Below, piece after piece: positions 52,797 to 60,451 of a stretch of DNA of 64,000 bases (position 1 is its first letter; each line of letters starts with the position of its first letter). Origin of the DNA: Streptomyces sp. NBC_00459 (lineage in GTDB: Bacteria; Actinomycetota; Actinomycetes; Streptomycetales; Streptomycetaceae). The DNA is taken from assembly GCF_036013955.1 (NCBI RefSeq), contig NZ_CP107903.1, forward strand, positions 5,270,001-5,334,000, given 5' to 3'. The notes beneath the pieces were generated by a model. The model saw only the letters and a program-made list of their open reading frames with translations, searched no databases and was not told where the DNA came from. Made by a program: the position numbers and the translations under genes.

Positions 52797-53636
52797 ATGA
52801 GCCGCAGCGACGTTCTGGTCGACGCCGACTGGGTCGAGGCCAACCTCGACAACGCCGACATCGCCATCGTCGAGGTGGACGAGGACACGTCCGCCTACGA
52901 GAAGAACCACATCCGCAACGCCATCCGGATCGACTGGACCAAGGACCTCCAGGACCCGGTACGCCGTGACTTCATCGACCAGGAGGGCTTCGAGGAGCTC
53001 CTCTCGGCGAAGGGCATCGGCAACGACACCCTCGTGGTGCTCTACGGCGGCAACAACAACTGGTTCGCCTCGTACGCCTACTGGTACTTCAAGCTGTACG
53101 GCCACAACAGCGTCAAGCTGCTCGACGGCGGCCGCAAGAAGTGGGAGCTCGACGCCCGCGAGCTGGTCGAGGAGGTCCCCGAGCGGACCGCCACCGACTA
53201 CAAGGCCAAGCCGCAGAACAAGTCGATCCGCGCCTTCCGCGACGACGTCGTGGCGGCCATCGGCTCGCAGAACCTGGTCGACGTGCGCTCGCCCGACGAG
53301 TTCAGCGGCAAGCTGCTCGCCCCTGCCCACCTCCCGCAGGAGCAGTCGCAGCGCCCGGGCCACGTCCCGTCCGCCCGCAACATCCCGTGGTCGAAGAACG
53401 CCAACGACGACGGCACCTTCAAGTCGGACGACGAGCTCAAGGAGCTCTACGCCGACGAGCAGGTCGACCTCGCCAAGGACACCATCGCGTACTGCCGCAT
53501 CGGTGAGCGTTCCGCGCTCACCTGGTTCGTCCTGCACGAGCTGCTCGGCGTGGAGAACGTCAAGAACTACGACGGCTCCTGGACCGAGTACGGCTCCCTG
53601 GTCGGCGTTCCGATCGAGCTCGGCGCCAACAAGTAA
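52797..53636 (+). CDS. cysA: Thiosulfate sulfurtransferase (double rhodanese)
   Basis: 279 residues from ATG 52797, with GGAGGAG upstream. Two rhodanese domains; the first is inactive in type, the second carries the active Cys in YCRIGERSALTWF. It transfers sulfane sulfur from thiosulfate. It is followed by the DUF1416 gene and preceded by the Cys leader peptide. SseA is an alternative name in use. Confidence 0.95.
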   Translation: MSRSDVLVDADWVEANLDNADIAIVEVDEDTSAYEKNHIRNAIRIDWTKDLQDPVRRDFIDQEGFEELLSAKGIGNDTLVVLYGGNNNWFASYAYWYFKLYGHNSVKLLDGGRKKWELDARELVEEVPERTATDYKAKPQNKSIRAFRDDVVAAIGSQNLVDVRSPDEFSGKLLAPAHLPQEQSQRPGHVPSARNIPWSKNANDDGTFKSDDELKELYADEQVDLAKDTIAYCRIGERSALTWFVLHELLGVENVKNYDGSWTEYGSLVGVPIELGANK

Positions 53637-53697
53637 GCAAACCCTCGTACACCCCGACCGGCCTTCCCTCCGGTCAGACCTCTGATGGAGAAAAGAC

Positions 53698-53985
53698 ATG
53701 TGTGGAGCGAAGGCCGGCGGCCCGGACGCCTCGACGATCAAGCCCGGTGAGACCACGATCCAGGGTCAGGTGACCCGCGACGGCGAGCCGGTGGTCGGAT
53801 ACGTCCGCCTCCTGGACTCGACCGGCGAGTTCACCGCCGAGGTCCCCACCTCGGCGACCGGACAGTTCCGCTTCTACGCGGCCGAGGGCACCTGGACCGT
53901 CCGCGCCCTCGTCCCGGGCGGCACGGCCGACCGCACGGTCGTCGCCCGGACGGGCGGCCTCTCGGAGGTCGCGATCGCCGTCTGA
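53698..53985 (+). CDS. sseC: DUF1416 protein (SseC)
   Basis: 95 residues, starting MCGAKAGGPD, with GGAGAA upstream. A single beta-rich transthyretin-like domain. It is always found with the rhodanese gene in actinobacteria. Its role in sulfur metabolism is suspected but unproven. Confidence 0.93.
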   Translation: MCGAKAGGPDASTIKPGETTIQGQVTRDGEPVVGYVRLLDSTGEFTAEVPTSATGQFRFYAAEGTWTVRALVPGGTADRTVVARTGGLSEVAIAV

Positions 53986-54007
53986 CGGACGACACGCACA
54001 GCGCAGT

Positions 54008-54056
54008 ACGGCGAAGGGCCGTTCCCCGGGAGCACCGGAGGGCGGCCCTTCGCCGT
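54008..54056 (+). terminator. Stem-loop after sseC
   Basis: A perfect 14-bp stem (54008-54021 with 54043-54056), 22 bp past the stop. Confidence 0.85.
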
Positions 54057-54085
54057 GCGCGGATGCACGGACCTACCCTGGACTC

Positions 54086-54349
54086 ATGTACGCGCGACGG
54101 CGCCACGCCTACTTCGCCATGATGGGGACGTGCATCGGCCTCTTCGTCCTGGCCTGGTCGGTCGTACGCCTCTGGTCGATGCCGGTGGCGGTCGGAATGT
54201 GCGTGGTCGCGATGGTGATCCCGCCCCTGGCGGCGATGGTCGCCAACCGCCGGGGCCCGGACGACCGCTGGTGGGACGATCCGTCCGGCGACAGCAAGTC
54301 CGACGAGTGGTGGGACGAGCTGGACGGCAAGAAGCGGCGACAGCAGTAA
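54086..54349 (+). CDS. DUF3099 small membrane protein
   Basis: 87 residues with two helices (about 10-30 and 33-52) and an acidic, Trp-rich tail (DDRWWDDP, DEWWDELDG). Typical DUF3099. TACCCT at 54074-54079 lies exactly 6 nt before the ATG and no ribosome binding site exists, so the mRNA is probably leaderless. Confidence 0.87.
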   Translation: MYARRRHAYFAMMGTCIGLFVLAWSVVRLWSMPVAVGMCVVAMVIPPLAAMVANRRGPDDRWWDDPSGDSKSDEWWDELDGKKRRQQ

Positions 54350-54363
54350 CCGGAAGGGGACCT

Positions 54364-54750
54364 GTGGGGCGTACGGGAGTGTCCACCGTCGTGCTCGACG
54401 CGCACGACGCGCACGAACTGGCCGGCTTCTACCGCCGTCTCCTCGGCTACGAGATCCGCCGCGAGGAACCCGACTGGGTCCTCATCGGCCCCCCGCCCGG
54501 CACCGAGGGCGTCTCCCTCGCCTTCGAGACGGAGCGCGCGTACGTCCCACCGGTATGGCCGACCCGCCTCCCCGGCGACCAGCAGATGATGCTCCACCTG
54601 GACATCGAGGTCGACGACCCGGAGGGGGAGACCGCCCGGGCCGTGGCCGAGGGCGCGAGACTCCACGAACACCAGCCGCAGGACGACGTACGCGTGCTGC
54701 TGGACCCCTCGGGCCACCCGTTCTGCCTGTGGGTGGAGACACCCGGGTAG
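54364..54750 (+). CDS. VOC-family (glyoxalase-like) protein
   Basis: 128 residues from GTG 54364, with GGAAGGGG upstream. One glyoxalase/bleomycin-resistance fold: LDAHDAHELAGFYRRLLGYEI at the start, MLHLDIEVDD in the middle, and LLDPSGHPFCLW at the end. The metal site and substrate are uncertain. It converges on the DsrE-like gene with 9 bp between. Confidence 0.9.
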   Translation: MGRTGVSTVVLDAHDAHELAGFYRRLLGYEIRREEPDWVLIGPPPGTEGVSLAFETERAYVPPVWPTRLPGDQQMMLHLDIEVDDPEGETARAVAEGARLHEHQPQDDVRVLLDPSGHPFCLWVETPG

Positions 54751-54759
54751 GAGGGCGTC

Positions 54760-55122
54760 TCAGTAGACGAGCGCCTGGGTCCCGTCCGCCATCGCCTCCT
54801 GGACGAAGACCTGCGCGCCCGCGATCCGTACGCCCTCGATGACGTCCTTCTCGGTGATGTCCCGCCGGGCCGCGCACTGGGTGCAGAGGGTGAGGCGCCC
54901 GGCCGCGAGGACCGAGTCGATCAGGTCGGGCAGCGGCGCGGCGTGCGGCAGCTCGAACTCGGCGGCCCGTCCGGGCAGCGCGAACCAGGCCGACTCCCCG
55001 GTCAGCCACAGGGACACCTCGACCCCACTGGCCACGGCCACCGCCGCCACCGTGAACGCCTGCGAGCAGCGCTCGGGGGCGTCCGCCCCCGCCGTCACCT
55101 TGATCACGAGCTTCTTCGCCAT
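54760..55122 (-). CDS. DsrE-family protein
   Basis: 120 residues. KLVIKVTAGADAPERCSQAFTVAAVA matches the DsrE/F start. The CTQC pair at about residue 81 could carry persulfide or bind metal. It stands alone, divergent from the 33-residue membrane peptide. The role is unknown. Confidence 0.85.
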   Translation of the reverse strand: MAKKLVIKVTAGADAPERCSQAFTVAAVAVASGVEVSLWLTGESAWFALPGRAAEFELPHAAPLPDLIDSVLAAGRLTLCTQCAARRDITEKDVIEGVRIAGAQVFVQEAMADGTQALVY

Positions 55123-55198
55123 GGCCGCATGGTAGGCCGGGCGGGAGTCAGCTGCTCGGCTGAGGGGGGCGCCCCGACCGTTCCGACACCTGGCCGAG

Positions 55199-55237
55199 AG
55201 AGCCGGGCCCCGGCCGCGTAAGCTTGGGCCCGGCTCT
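55199..55237 (+). terminator. Stem-loop ahead of the 33-residue peptide gene
   Basis: A perfect 12-bp stem (55199-55210 with 55226-55237, AGAGCCGGGCCC arm) followed by TTGT. It lies in a divergent gap 34 bp before the next start, so it is a leader hairpin or attenuator rather than an ordinary gene end. Confidence 0.65.
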
Positions 55238-55270
55238 TGTGCACACAACCGATCGTCCGAGGAGCACCCC

Positions 55271-55372
55271 GTGCTTGAGGCATTCTTCGAAGCCCTGCTG
55301 GTTCTGGTCGCCGTGGGCGTTCTCGCCTTCGCCGGTCTGACGGTCAAGAAGCTGTACCAGGGCCAGCGCTGA
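55271..55372 (+). CDS. 33-residue single-helix membrane peptide
   Basis: Starts at GTG 55271 with GAGGAG 6 nt upstream. One helix (about 5-25, Ala/Val/Leu rich) and a basic tail (KKLYQGQR) suggest an inner-membrane peptide with its C-terminus inside. The next gene begins 34 bp later, so they may be co-transcribed. From memory, peptides like this are conserved in Streptomyces. Confidence 0.72.
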   Translation: MLEAFFEALLVLVAVGVLAFAGLTVKKLYQGQR

Positions 55373-55406
55373 CCCCCGCCACCAGGAATCGCAGGAAACG
55401 CAGCTC

Positions 55407-55982
55407 ATGATCGAGATCCCGTCCGACCTCCACAAGGACCTTCTGCCTCTCGTCTTCCTGGTCGGCAACTGGGCCGGCGCGGGGGTTTACGACTTCCCCG
55501 GTGACGAGAAGTGCAACTTCGGGCAGGAGGTCACCTTCACGCACGACGGGCGCGACTTCCTGGAGTACCACTCCCACTCGTGGGTGCTGGACGCCGACGG
55601 CAACAAGGTCAGGCCCCTGGAGTCCGAGTCCGGTTACTGGCGCATCGACGCCGACCGCAAGGTCGAGGTCGTCATGGTGCGCCAGGACGGTGTCGTCGAG
55701 GTCTGGTACGGCGAGCTGGCCGCCAAGAAGCCGCAGATCGACATCGTGACCGACGCCGTGGCGCGGACGGCGGCCTCGGGGCCGTACAGCGGCGGCAAGC
55801 GGCTGTACGGGTACGTGAACAGCGACCTCATGTGGGTCGGCGAGAAGCAGACCCCGGACGTCGAGCTGCGCCCGTACATGTCGGCCCAGCTGAAGAAGGT
55901 CGTCACCCCGGAGGACGTCGAACGCTGGGCGAAGGCCCTGCCGGACGATCTGCCGGACGACGGGATCGCCTTTTTCAAGTAG
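55407..55982 (+). CDS. FABP-like/nitrobindin family protein
   Basis: 191 residues. The GNWAGAG motif near residue 22 and the ten-strand barrel pattern mark the DUF1794/FABP-like family; several members bind heme. The His ligand cannot be fixed from sequence alone. Confidence 0.88.
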   Translation: MIEIPSDLHKDLLPLVFLVGNWAGAGVYDFPGDEKCNFGQEVTFTHDGRDFLEYHSHSWVLDADGNKVRPLESESGYWRIDADRKVEVVMVRQDGVVEVWYGELAAKKPQIDIVTDAVARTAASGPYSGGKRLYGYVNSDLMWVGEKQTPDVELRPYMSAQLKKVVTPEDVERWAKALPDDLPDDGIAFFK

Positions 55983-56011
55983 AGGCGGCAAGTGGTCCTA
56001 GACTCTGAGGT

Positions 56012-56509
56012 GTGGTGAGCACCGACTGGAAGAGTGATCTGCGGCAGCGCGGTTACCGGCTGACCCCGCAACGCCAGCTTGTCCTCGAAGCCGTGGACAC
56101 CCTGGAGCACGCGACCCCCGACGACATCCTCGTGGAAGTGAGGAAGACGGCGTCGGGGGTCAACATTTCCACGGTCTATCGGACTCTGGAGCTGCTGGAG
56201 GAGCTGGGGCTGGTCAGCCATGCCCACCTCGGGCACGGCGCGCCGACGTACCACCTCGCCGACCGGCACCACCACATCCATCTGGTCTGCCGCGACTGCG
56301 AGAACGTGATCGAGACGGATGTCGCTGTCGCCGCGGACTTCACGGCCAAGCTGCGCGCGGACTTCGGGTTCGAGACCGACATGAAGCACTTCGCGATCTT
56401 CGGCCGTTGCAAGGACTGCGCGCACGAGGCGGCGGCAGGCAAGGGCTCGAAACCGCAGGCTGCCACCCCGCACACCGCGACGGCCAAGGTTTCAACTACC
56501 GAGTCGTAG
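56012..56509 (+). CDS. nur: Nickel-responsive Fur-family regulator Nur
   Basis: 165 residues. It matches S. coelicolor Nur as remembered. The nickel-site residues His33, His86, His88 and His90, and the second-site residues His70, His72 and His126, are all present, plus the Cys93-x2-Cys96 pair. Nur-Ni represses sodF and nickel transport and thereby allows sodN. The C-terminus is about 20 residues longer than the 145-residue reference. TAGACT at 55999-56004 lies 7 nt before the start, suggesting a leaderless mRNA. Confidence 0.95.
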   Translation: MVSTDWKSDLRQRGYRLTPQRQLVLEAVDTLEHATPDDILVEVRKTASGVNISTVYRTLELLEELGLVSHAHLGHGAPTYHLADRHHHIHLVCRDCENVIETDVAVAADFTAKLRADFGFETDMKHFAIFGRCKDCAHEAAAGKGSKPQAATPHTATAKVSTTES

Positions 56510-56519
56510 GCTTGTCCCC

Positions 56520-57485
56520 ATGAAGAGCCCTTTGCTGTTCCTGTCCGGCGCCGTCCCCGCCGAGGGGGTGGACGAAGGCGTCGCCGCCCACTACGGCGAG
56601 CTGTTCCGCGAACAGCGTGCCCTCGCCGAGGGCATCGGATTCGTCGACCTCTCCCACCGGGGCGTGGTCACCGTCACCGGCGACGACCGGCTGACCTGGC
56701 TGCACCTGCTGCTCACCCAGCACGTCAGCGACCTGCCCGTGGGCGAGGCCACCGAGGCGCTGGTGCTGTCCGCGCACGGTCACATCGAGCACGCGCTGTA
56801 CCTGGTCGACGACGGCACGACCACCTGGGCGCATGTGGAGCCGGGGACCCAGGAGGCGCTGATCGCCTACCTGGAGTCGATGAAGTTCTTCTACCGGGTC
56901 GAAGTCGCCGACCGGACGGACGAGTTCGCGGTCGTTCATCTGCCCGCCGGGGCCATCGCGGAGGTCCCTGACGGTGTCGTCGTACGCGAGACCGCGTACG
57001 GGCGTGACCTCTTCCTCCCTCGCGGCGAGCTGGAGTCGTACGCCGAGAAGGCCGGACCGGCGGCGGGGCTGCTGGCGTACGAGGCGCTGCGGGTCGAGCA
57101 GCACCGGCCGCGCCTCGGGTTCGAGACCGACCACCGGACCATCCCGCACGAGCTGGGCTGGATCGGCACGGCGGTGCATCTGCAGAAGGGCTGCTACCGG
57201 GGGCAGGAGACGGTCGCCCGGGTCCAGAACCTGGGCAAGCCGCCGCGTCGGCTCGTGTTCCTGCACCTGGACGGCAGCGAGGTCCACCTGCCGCCGCCCG
57301 GCACGGAACTCCGGCTCGCGGACGACGGGCCCGAGGGGCGGAAGATCGGCGTCATCACGACGTCCGTACGCCATCACGAGCTGGGGCCGGTCGCGCTCGC
57401 GCTGGTGAAGCGGAACGTGGCGGTGGACGCGCGGCTGGTGGCCGACACGACGGCTGCAGCGCAGGAGGTCGTGGTCGAGCCGTAG
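56520..57485 (+). CDS. ygfZ: YgfZ/GcvT-like folate-binding protein
   Basis: 321 residues. The YgfZ signature KGCYRGQETVAR is at about 222-233. YgfZ helps repair or assemble certain Fe-S clusters using tetrahydrofolate. A TAGGCT box (56507-56512) that includes the stop codon of nur lies 7 nt before the ATG, so it may have its own leaderless transcript. Confidence 0.9.
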   Translation: MKSPLLFLSGAVPAEGVDEGVAAHYGELFREQRALAEGIGFVDLSHRGVVTVTGDDRLTWLHLLLTQHVSDLPVGEATEALVLSAHGHIEHALYLVDDGTTTWAHVEPGTQEALIAYLESMKFFYRVEVADRTDEFAVVHLPAGAIAEVPDGVVVRETAYGRDLFLPRGELESYAEKAGPAAGLLAYEALRVEQHRPRLGFETDHRTIPHELGWIGTAVHLQKGCYRGQETVARVQNLGKPPRRLVFLHLDGSEVHLPPPGTELRLADDGPEGRKIGVITTSVRHHELGPVALALVKRNVAVDARLVADTTAAAQEVVVEP

Positions 57486-57503
57486 TTCGCGGTCTCTCGG
57501 CCT

Positions 57504-57929
57504 TCAGATCTCCAGGAGGACGGTGAACGGGCCGTCGTTCGTCAGGGTGACCCGCATCTGGGCGCCGAAGCGGCCCGTCGCCACCGTCGCGCCCAGCGAA
57601 CGGAGTTGGGCGACCACCTCGTCGACGAGCGGTTCGGCGACGTCGCCGGGGGCTGCCGCGTTCCAGGTCGGGCGGCGGCCCTTGCGGGCGTCGCCGTACA
57701 GGGTGAACTGGCTGATGACGAGCAGCGGGGCGTCGATGTCGGAGCACGACCTCTCGTCCGCCAGCATGCGGATCGACCAGAGTTTGCGGGCCAGTTGGGC
57801 CGCCTTCTCCTTCGTGTCCTCGTGCGTGACCCCGACGAGGACGCACAGGCCCTCGCCCGCGATCTCCCCGGTCACCTCACCGTCCACGACGACGCTCGCG
57901 CCGTCCACCCTCTGCACCACCGCACGCAT
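57504..57929 (-). CDS. dtd: D-aminoacyl-tRNA deacylase
   Basis: 141 residues. SQFTLYGD and NDGPFT are the two catalytic/recognition motifs of DTD, which hydrolyses D-aminoacyl-tRNA and glycyl-tRNA-Ala mischarges. The second motif has Phe where many DTDs have Val. It stands alone and converges on ygfZ. Confidence 0.95.
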   Translation of the reverse strand: MRAVVQRVDGASVVVDGEVTGEIAGEGLCVLVGVTHEDTKEKAAQLARKLWSIRMLADERSCSDIDAPLLVISQFTLYGDARKGRRPTWNAAAPGDVAEPLVDEVVAQLRSLGATVATGRFGAQMRVTLTNDGPFTVLLEI

Positions 57930-58126
57930 GGGTCCATCATGCCGTGCCGCCATGAACGTCATGAACGTCAAGTCATGGTGGCCGGACCGGTTCTGTGGGC
58001 CATGGAGGGATTCTTTTTGATGCTTAAGCCCCCATCTGGGGCCGTTCGGGGGCACTCGGTCACATAGCGGCCACCGGGGGTGGCACGATGCTACCCATTC
58101 GCCTGTCGAGGGGACGGTAGAGGCAC

Positions 58127-58747
58127 ATGAGCACACCGAGTACCGGGCGGCCTCATACGGCCGCCCGACCGCCCGAGCAGCGCGACGCCGGTCCGGACGC
58201 GTCGGCTGCTCCGGTCACTTCGATCGGTTCGCTGCTGGCCCCCGCTCCGCCCGAGCACGACCTCGCCGTGCTGCGACTGTCCGAGCTGCGCGTCCTGCGC
58301 CGGGACGCCCAGCGTGACGAGGCCGACCTCAGTTACGTACGGCGGCTGCTGCAGGGGCGCATCGACATCCTGCGGGCGGAACTCGCCCGGCGCGGGCCCA
58401 CGTCCGTGGTCGCGGTGGGGGAGGGCTCGGTCGTGGAGCGGCTGTCCGAGATCCTGACGGACGCACCGGCGCGGCATCGGTCGTCGGCGCGGCACGTGAC
58501 GCTGGGTACACCGCACAGCGAGCTGTACGGGCGGCTCGCGGCGGAGATGCTCGCGGACGTCGAACTGTCGGACCTGGACGCGCGGACGGATCCGGAACTG
58601 ACGGCGGCCATGGGCAGGCTGGTGCGGTACGAGCAGCAGGTTTCGCAGCGGCGGCAGGGTCTGCAGCGGACGGCGGACGACTGCAGCGGGGAGATCGCCC
58701 GGCGCTACCGGGAGGGCGAGGCGCAGGTGGAGGATCTGTTGATCTGA
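58127..58747 (+). CDS. rsiG: RsiG, c-di-GMP-responsive anti-sigma factor for WhiG
   Basis: 206 residues. Both long helices carry the E-x3-S-x2-R-x3-Q-x3-D c-di-GMP motif: Glu65-Ser69-Arg72-Gln76-Asp80 and Glu169-Ser173-Arg176-Gln180-Asp184. In S. venezuelae, RsiG with c-di-GMP holds the sporulation sigma factor WhiG inactive. The N-terminal 40 residues are disordered. A repeat follows its stop. Confidence 0.93.
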   Translation: MSTPSTGRPHTAARPPEQRDAGPDASAAPVTSIGSLLAPAPPEHDLAVLRLSELRVLRRDAQRDEADLSYVRRLLQGRIDILRAELARRGPTSVVAVGEGSVVERLSEILTDAPARHRSSARHVTLGTPHSELYGRLAAEMLADVELSDLDARTDPELTAAMGRLVRYEQQVSQRRQGLQRTADDCSGEIARRYREGEAQVEDLLI

Positions 58748-58775
58748 GGGCCGTCATCCAGCTCCGGCCCGCACC

Positions 58776-58901
58776 TTCAGCCCGTCCGGCGTTTGAGGAC
58801 AAGGCCCGTTCAGGGCCGATGCGGGGGTCTGGGGGCGGCAGCCCCCAGTGGGGGTCCCCCCTCTGGGGGAGGGACGGGACGGGTAGGGGCGGCGGGGGCG
58901 A
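58776..58901 (+). repeat. Dispersed intergenic repeat, copy D (with insert)
   Basis: The same core as copies A-C, with an extra 20-odd bp palindromic segment (GGGGGTCCCCC followed by CTCTGGGGGA) between the main hairpin and the GGGACGGGTAGGGG tail. It begins 28 bp after the rsiG stop. Confidence 0.87.
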
Positions 58902-58948
58902 AGAAAAATCCGCGCGACACCCACTCGACCTCCCCCTAGCCTGGCCTC

Positions 58949-60235
58949 ATGACCCCCCGTGCCGACATCGACGTACGCATCGTCAACGAGGACGGGCTCC
59001 GGGAGTGGACCCGGGCCCTGAGCACCGGGTTCCTCCGGTCGCCCGAGGTCACGGACACGGAGCTGGAGGCGCGCCGCGGCGGCTTCCTGCCGGGGCGGAC
59101 CCTCGGCGCGTACGACGGCGACCGATGCGTGGCGACCTTCCGCTCGTTCCCGCAGGACCTGAGTGTCGGCGCCGGCAGGACCGTTCCGGCCGACGCGATC
59201 TCGAACGTCACCGTCTCTCCCACCCACCGCCGCCGAGGCATCCTCACCCGCATGATGACCCAGGACCTCGCCGCCGCGAAGGAACGCGGGGACGTCGTGG
59301 CCACGCTGATCGCCGCCGAGTACCCGATCTACGGACGCTACGGCTTCGGGCCCGCCACCTGGACCTCCGAGTGGACCATCGACGTACCGCGCGCAGGCCT
59401 CGACCCCCGCTGGGCGGGCCCGGCGGACGGCGGCCGTATCGACCTGGTGGACGCGGCGGACGTACGGAAGCTGGGGCCCGAGCTGCACACACGGCTCGCG
59501 CGGCAGCAGCCGGGTACCGTCAGCCGGGACGAGCGCTGGTGGCAGGTCAACACCGGTGCGGTGCGGTTCGGGGGGTCCTGGGTCGAGCCCTTCTACGCCG
59601 TCTGTCGCTCGGCGGACGGTGAGGTCGACGGGCTTGTCTCGTACGAGGCCGACGACAAGTGGGACGCCAAGCAGCCGCAGGACACCGCCGACGTGAACTG
59701 GCTGATCGCCACGACACCGGCTGCCGAGCGCGCCCTGTGGCAGTACCTCTGCTCGATCGACTGGATCACCAAGGTCAAGACCGGCTGGCGCGCCCCGGAC
59801 GACCTGCTCCCCTTCTTCCTGCCGGACCCGCGGGCGGCCAGGCTCACCACGCACGCGGACTGGCTGTGGGTGCGGATCCTGGATGTCGTACAGGCCCTGG
59901 AGGCGCGTCCGTACGACGCCTACGACGTGTACGACGGGGTGGCCGGCGGCAGTCGTGGTCTCGTCCTGGAGGTCGTCGACGCGGCCGGGTTCGCCGGGGG
60001 ACGGTACCGGCTTGAGGTGTCGGCGCAGGGCGTCGGCTCCTGTACGCCGGGTGTCCGGGACGCCGCCGAAATCACCCTGGACGTGAGGGAGTTGGCGGCA
60101 CTGTGGCTCGGGGACGAGTCGGCGGTGCGGTTGGCGGCGCTGGGGCGGGTGCGGGAGGAACGAGCGGGCGCCGCCCGTGTGGCCGACGCCCTGCTGCGTA
60201 CGTCCAGGCGGCCGTGGTGCCCGGACATCTTCTGA
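58949..60235 (+). CDS. Eis-like GNAT acetyltransferase
   Basis: 428 residues. The N-terminal GNAT shows VTVSPTHRRRGILTRMM (acetyl-CoA site). A second GNAT-like region and an SCP2-like C-terminus follow, as in Eis proteins. Eis family members acetylate aminoglycosides and other amines at several positions; the substrate here is unknown. TAGCCT (58937-58942) is 6 nt before the ATG, suggesting a leaderless mRNA. Confidence 0.88.
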   Translation: MTPRADIDVRIVNEDGLREWTRALSTGFLRSPEVTDTELEARRGGFLPGRTLGAYDGDRCVATFRSFPQDLSVGAGRTVPADAISNVTVSPTHRRRGILTRMMTQDLAAAKERGDVVATLIAAEYPIYGRYGFGPATWTSEWTIDVPRAGLDPRWAGPADGGRIDLVDAADVRKLGPELHTRLARQQPGTVSRDERWWQVNTGAVRFGGSWVEPFYAVCRSADGEVDGLVSYEADDKWDAKQPQDTADVNWLIATTPAAERALWQYLCSIDWITKVKTGWRAPDDLLPFFLPDPRAARLTTHADWLWVRILDVVQALEARPYDAYDVYDGVAGGSRGLVLEVVDAAGFAGGRYRLEVSAQGVGSCTPGVRDAAEITLDVRELAALWLGDESAVRLAALGRVREERAGAARVADALLRTSRRPWCPDIF

Positions 60236-60344
60236 TCCGATTCTGCTCCGACCTCGTTTCCCGTCGTGGTTGGCTGCCGAGCTCCAGGCTCCCCTCCGGA
60301 AGAGAGTTCGATCGCCAACCTGTGGAAGGTTTGACCATGTTGTA

Positions 60345-60363
60345 GAAGTTGGCTACCAACTTC
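60345..60363 (+). promoter_or_regulatory. Palindromic operator upstream of the first GntR-like gene
   Basis: GAAGTTGG-cta-CCAACTTC, perfect 8-bp arms. The same half-site (AAGTTGG/CCAACTT) recurs upstream of the second paralogue at 61662-61688. Likely the family's operator, about 90 bp before the start. Confidence 0.8.
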
Positions 60364-60436
60364 ACTGTCCTTATCTCCACATGGAAGCGTCTTATAACCA
60401 CCTTCCCTTGAACTGCCCAAAGATGGCGGGAAGTTG

Positions 60437-60451
60437 TAGGGTTTGGTTGTG
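60437..60451 (+). promoter_or_regulatory. Leaderless promoter of the first GntR-like gene
   Basis: TAGGGT (60437-60442), then 6 nt, then GTG 60449. The second paralogue has TAGCGT (61764-61769), 6 nt and GTG 61776. Both share the upstream CCCAAAGATGG block, so this is a conserved promoter. Confidence 0.75.

Noticed and set aside
57950..57972. Short tandem ATGAACGTC repeat before dtd
   Set aside because: Two copies only, no palindrome; likely chance.
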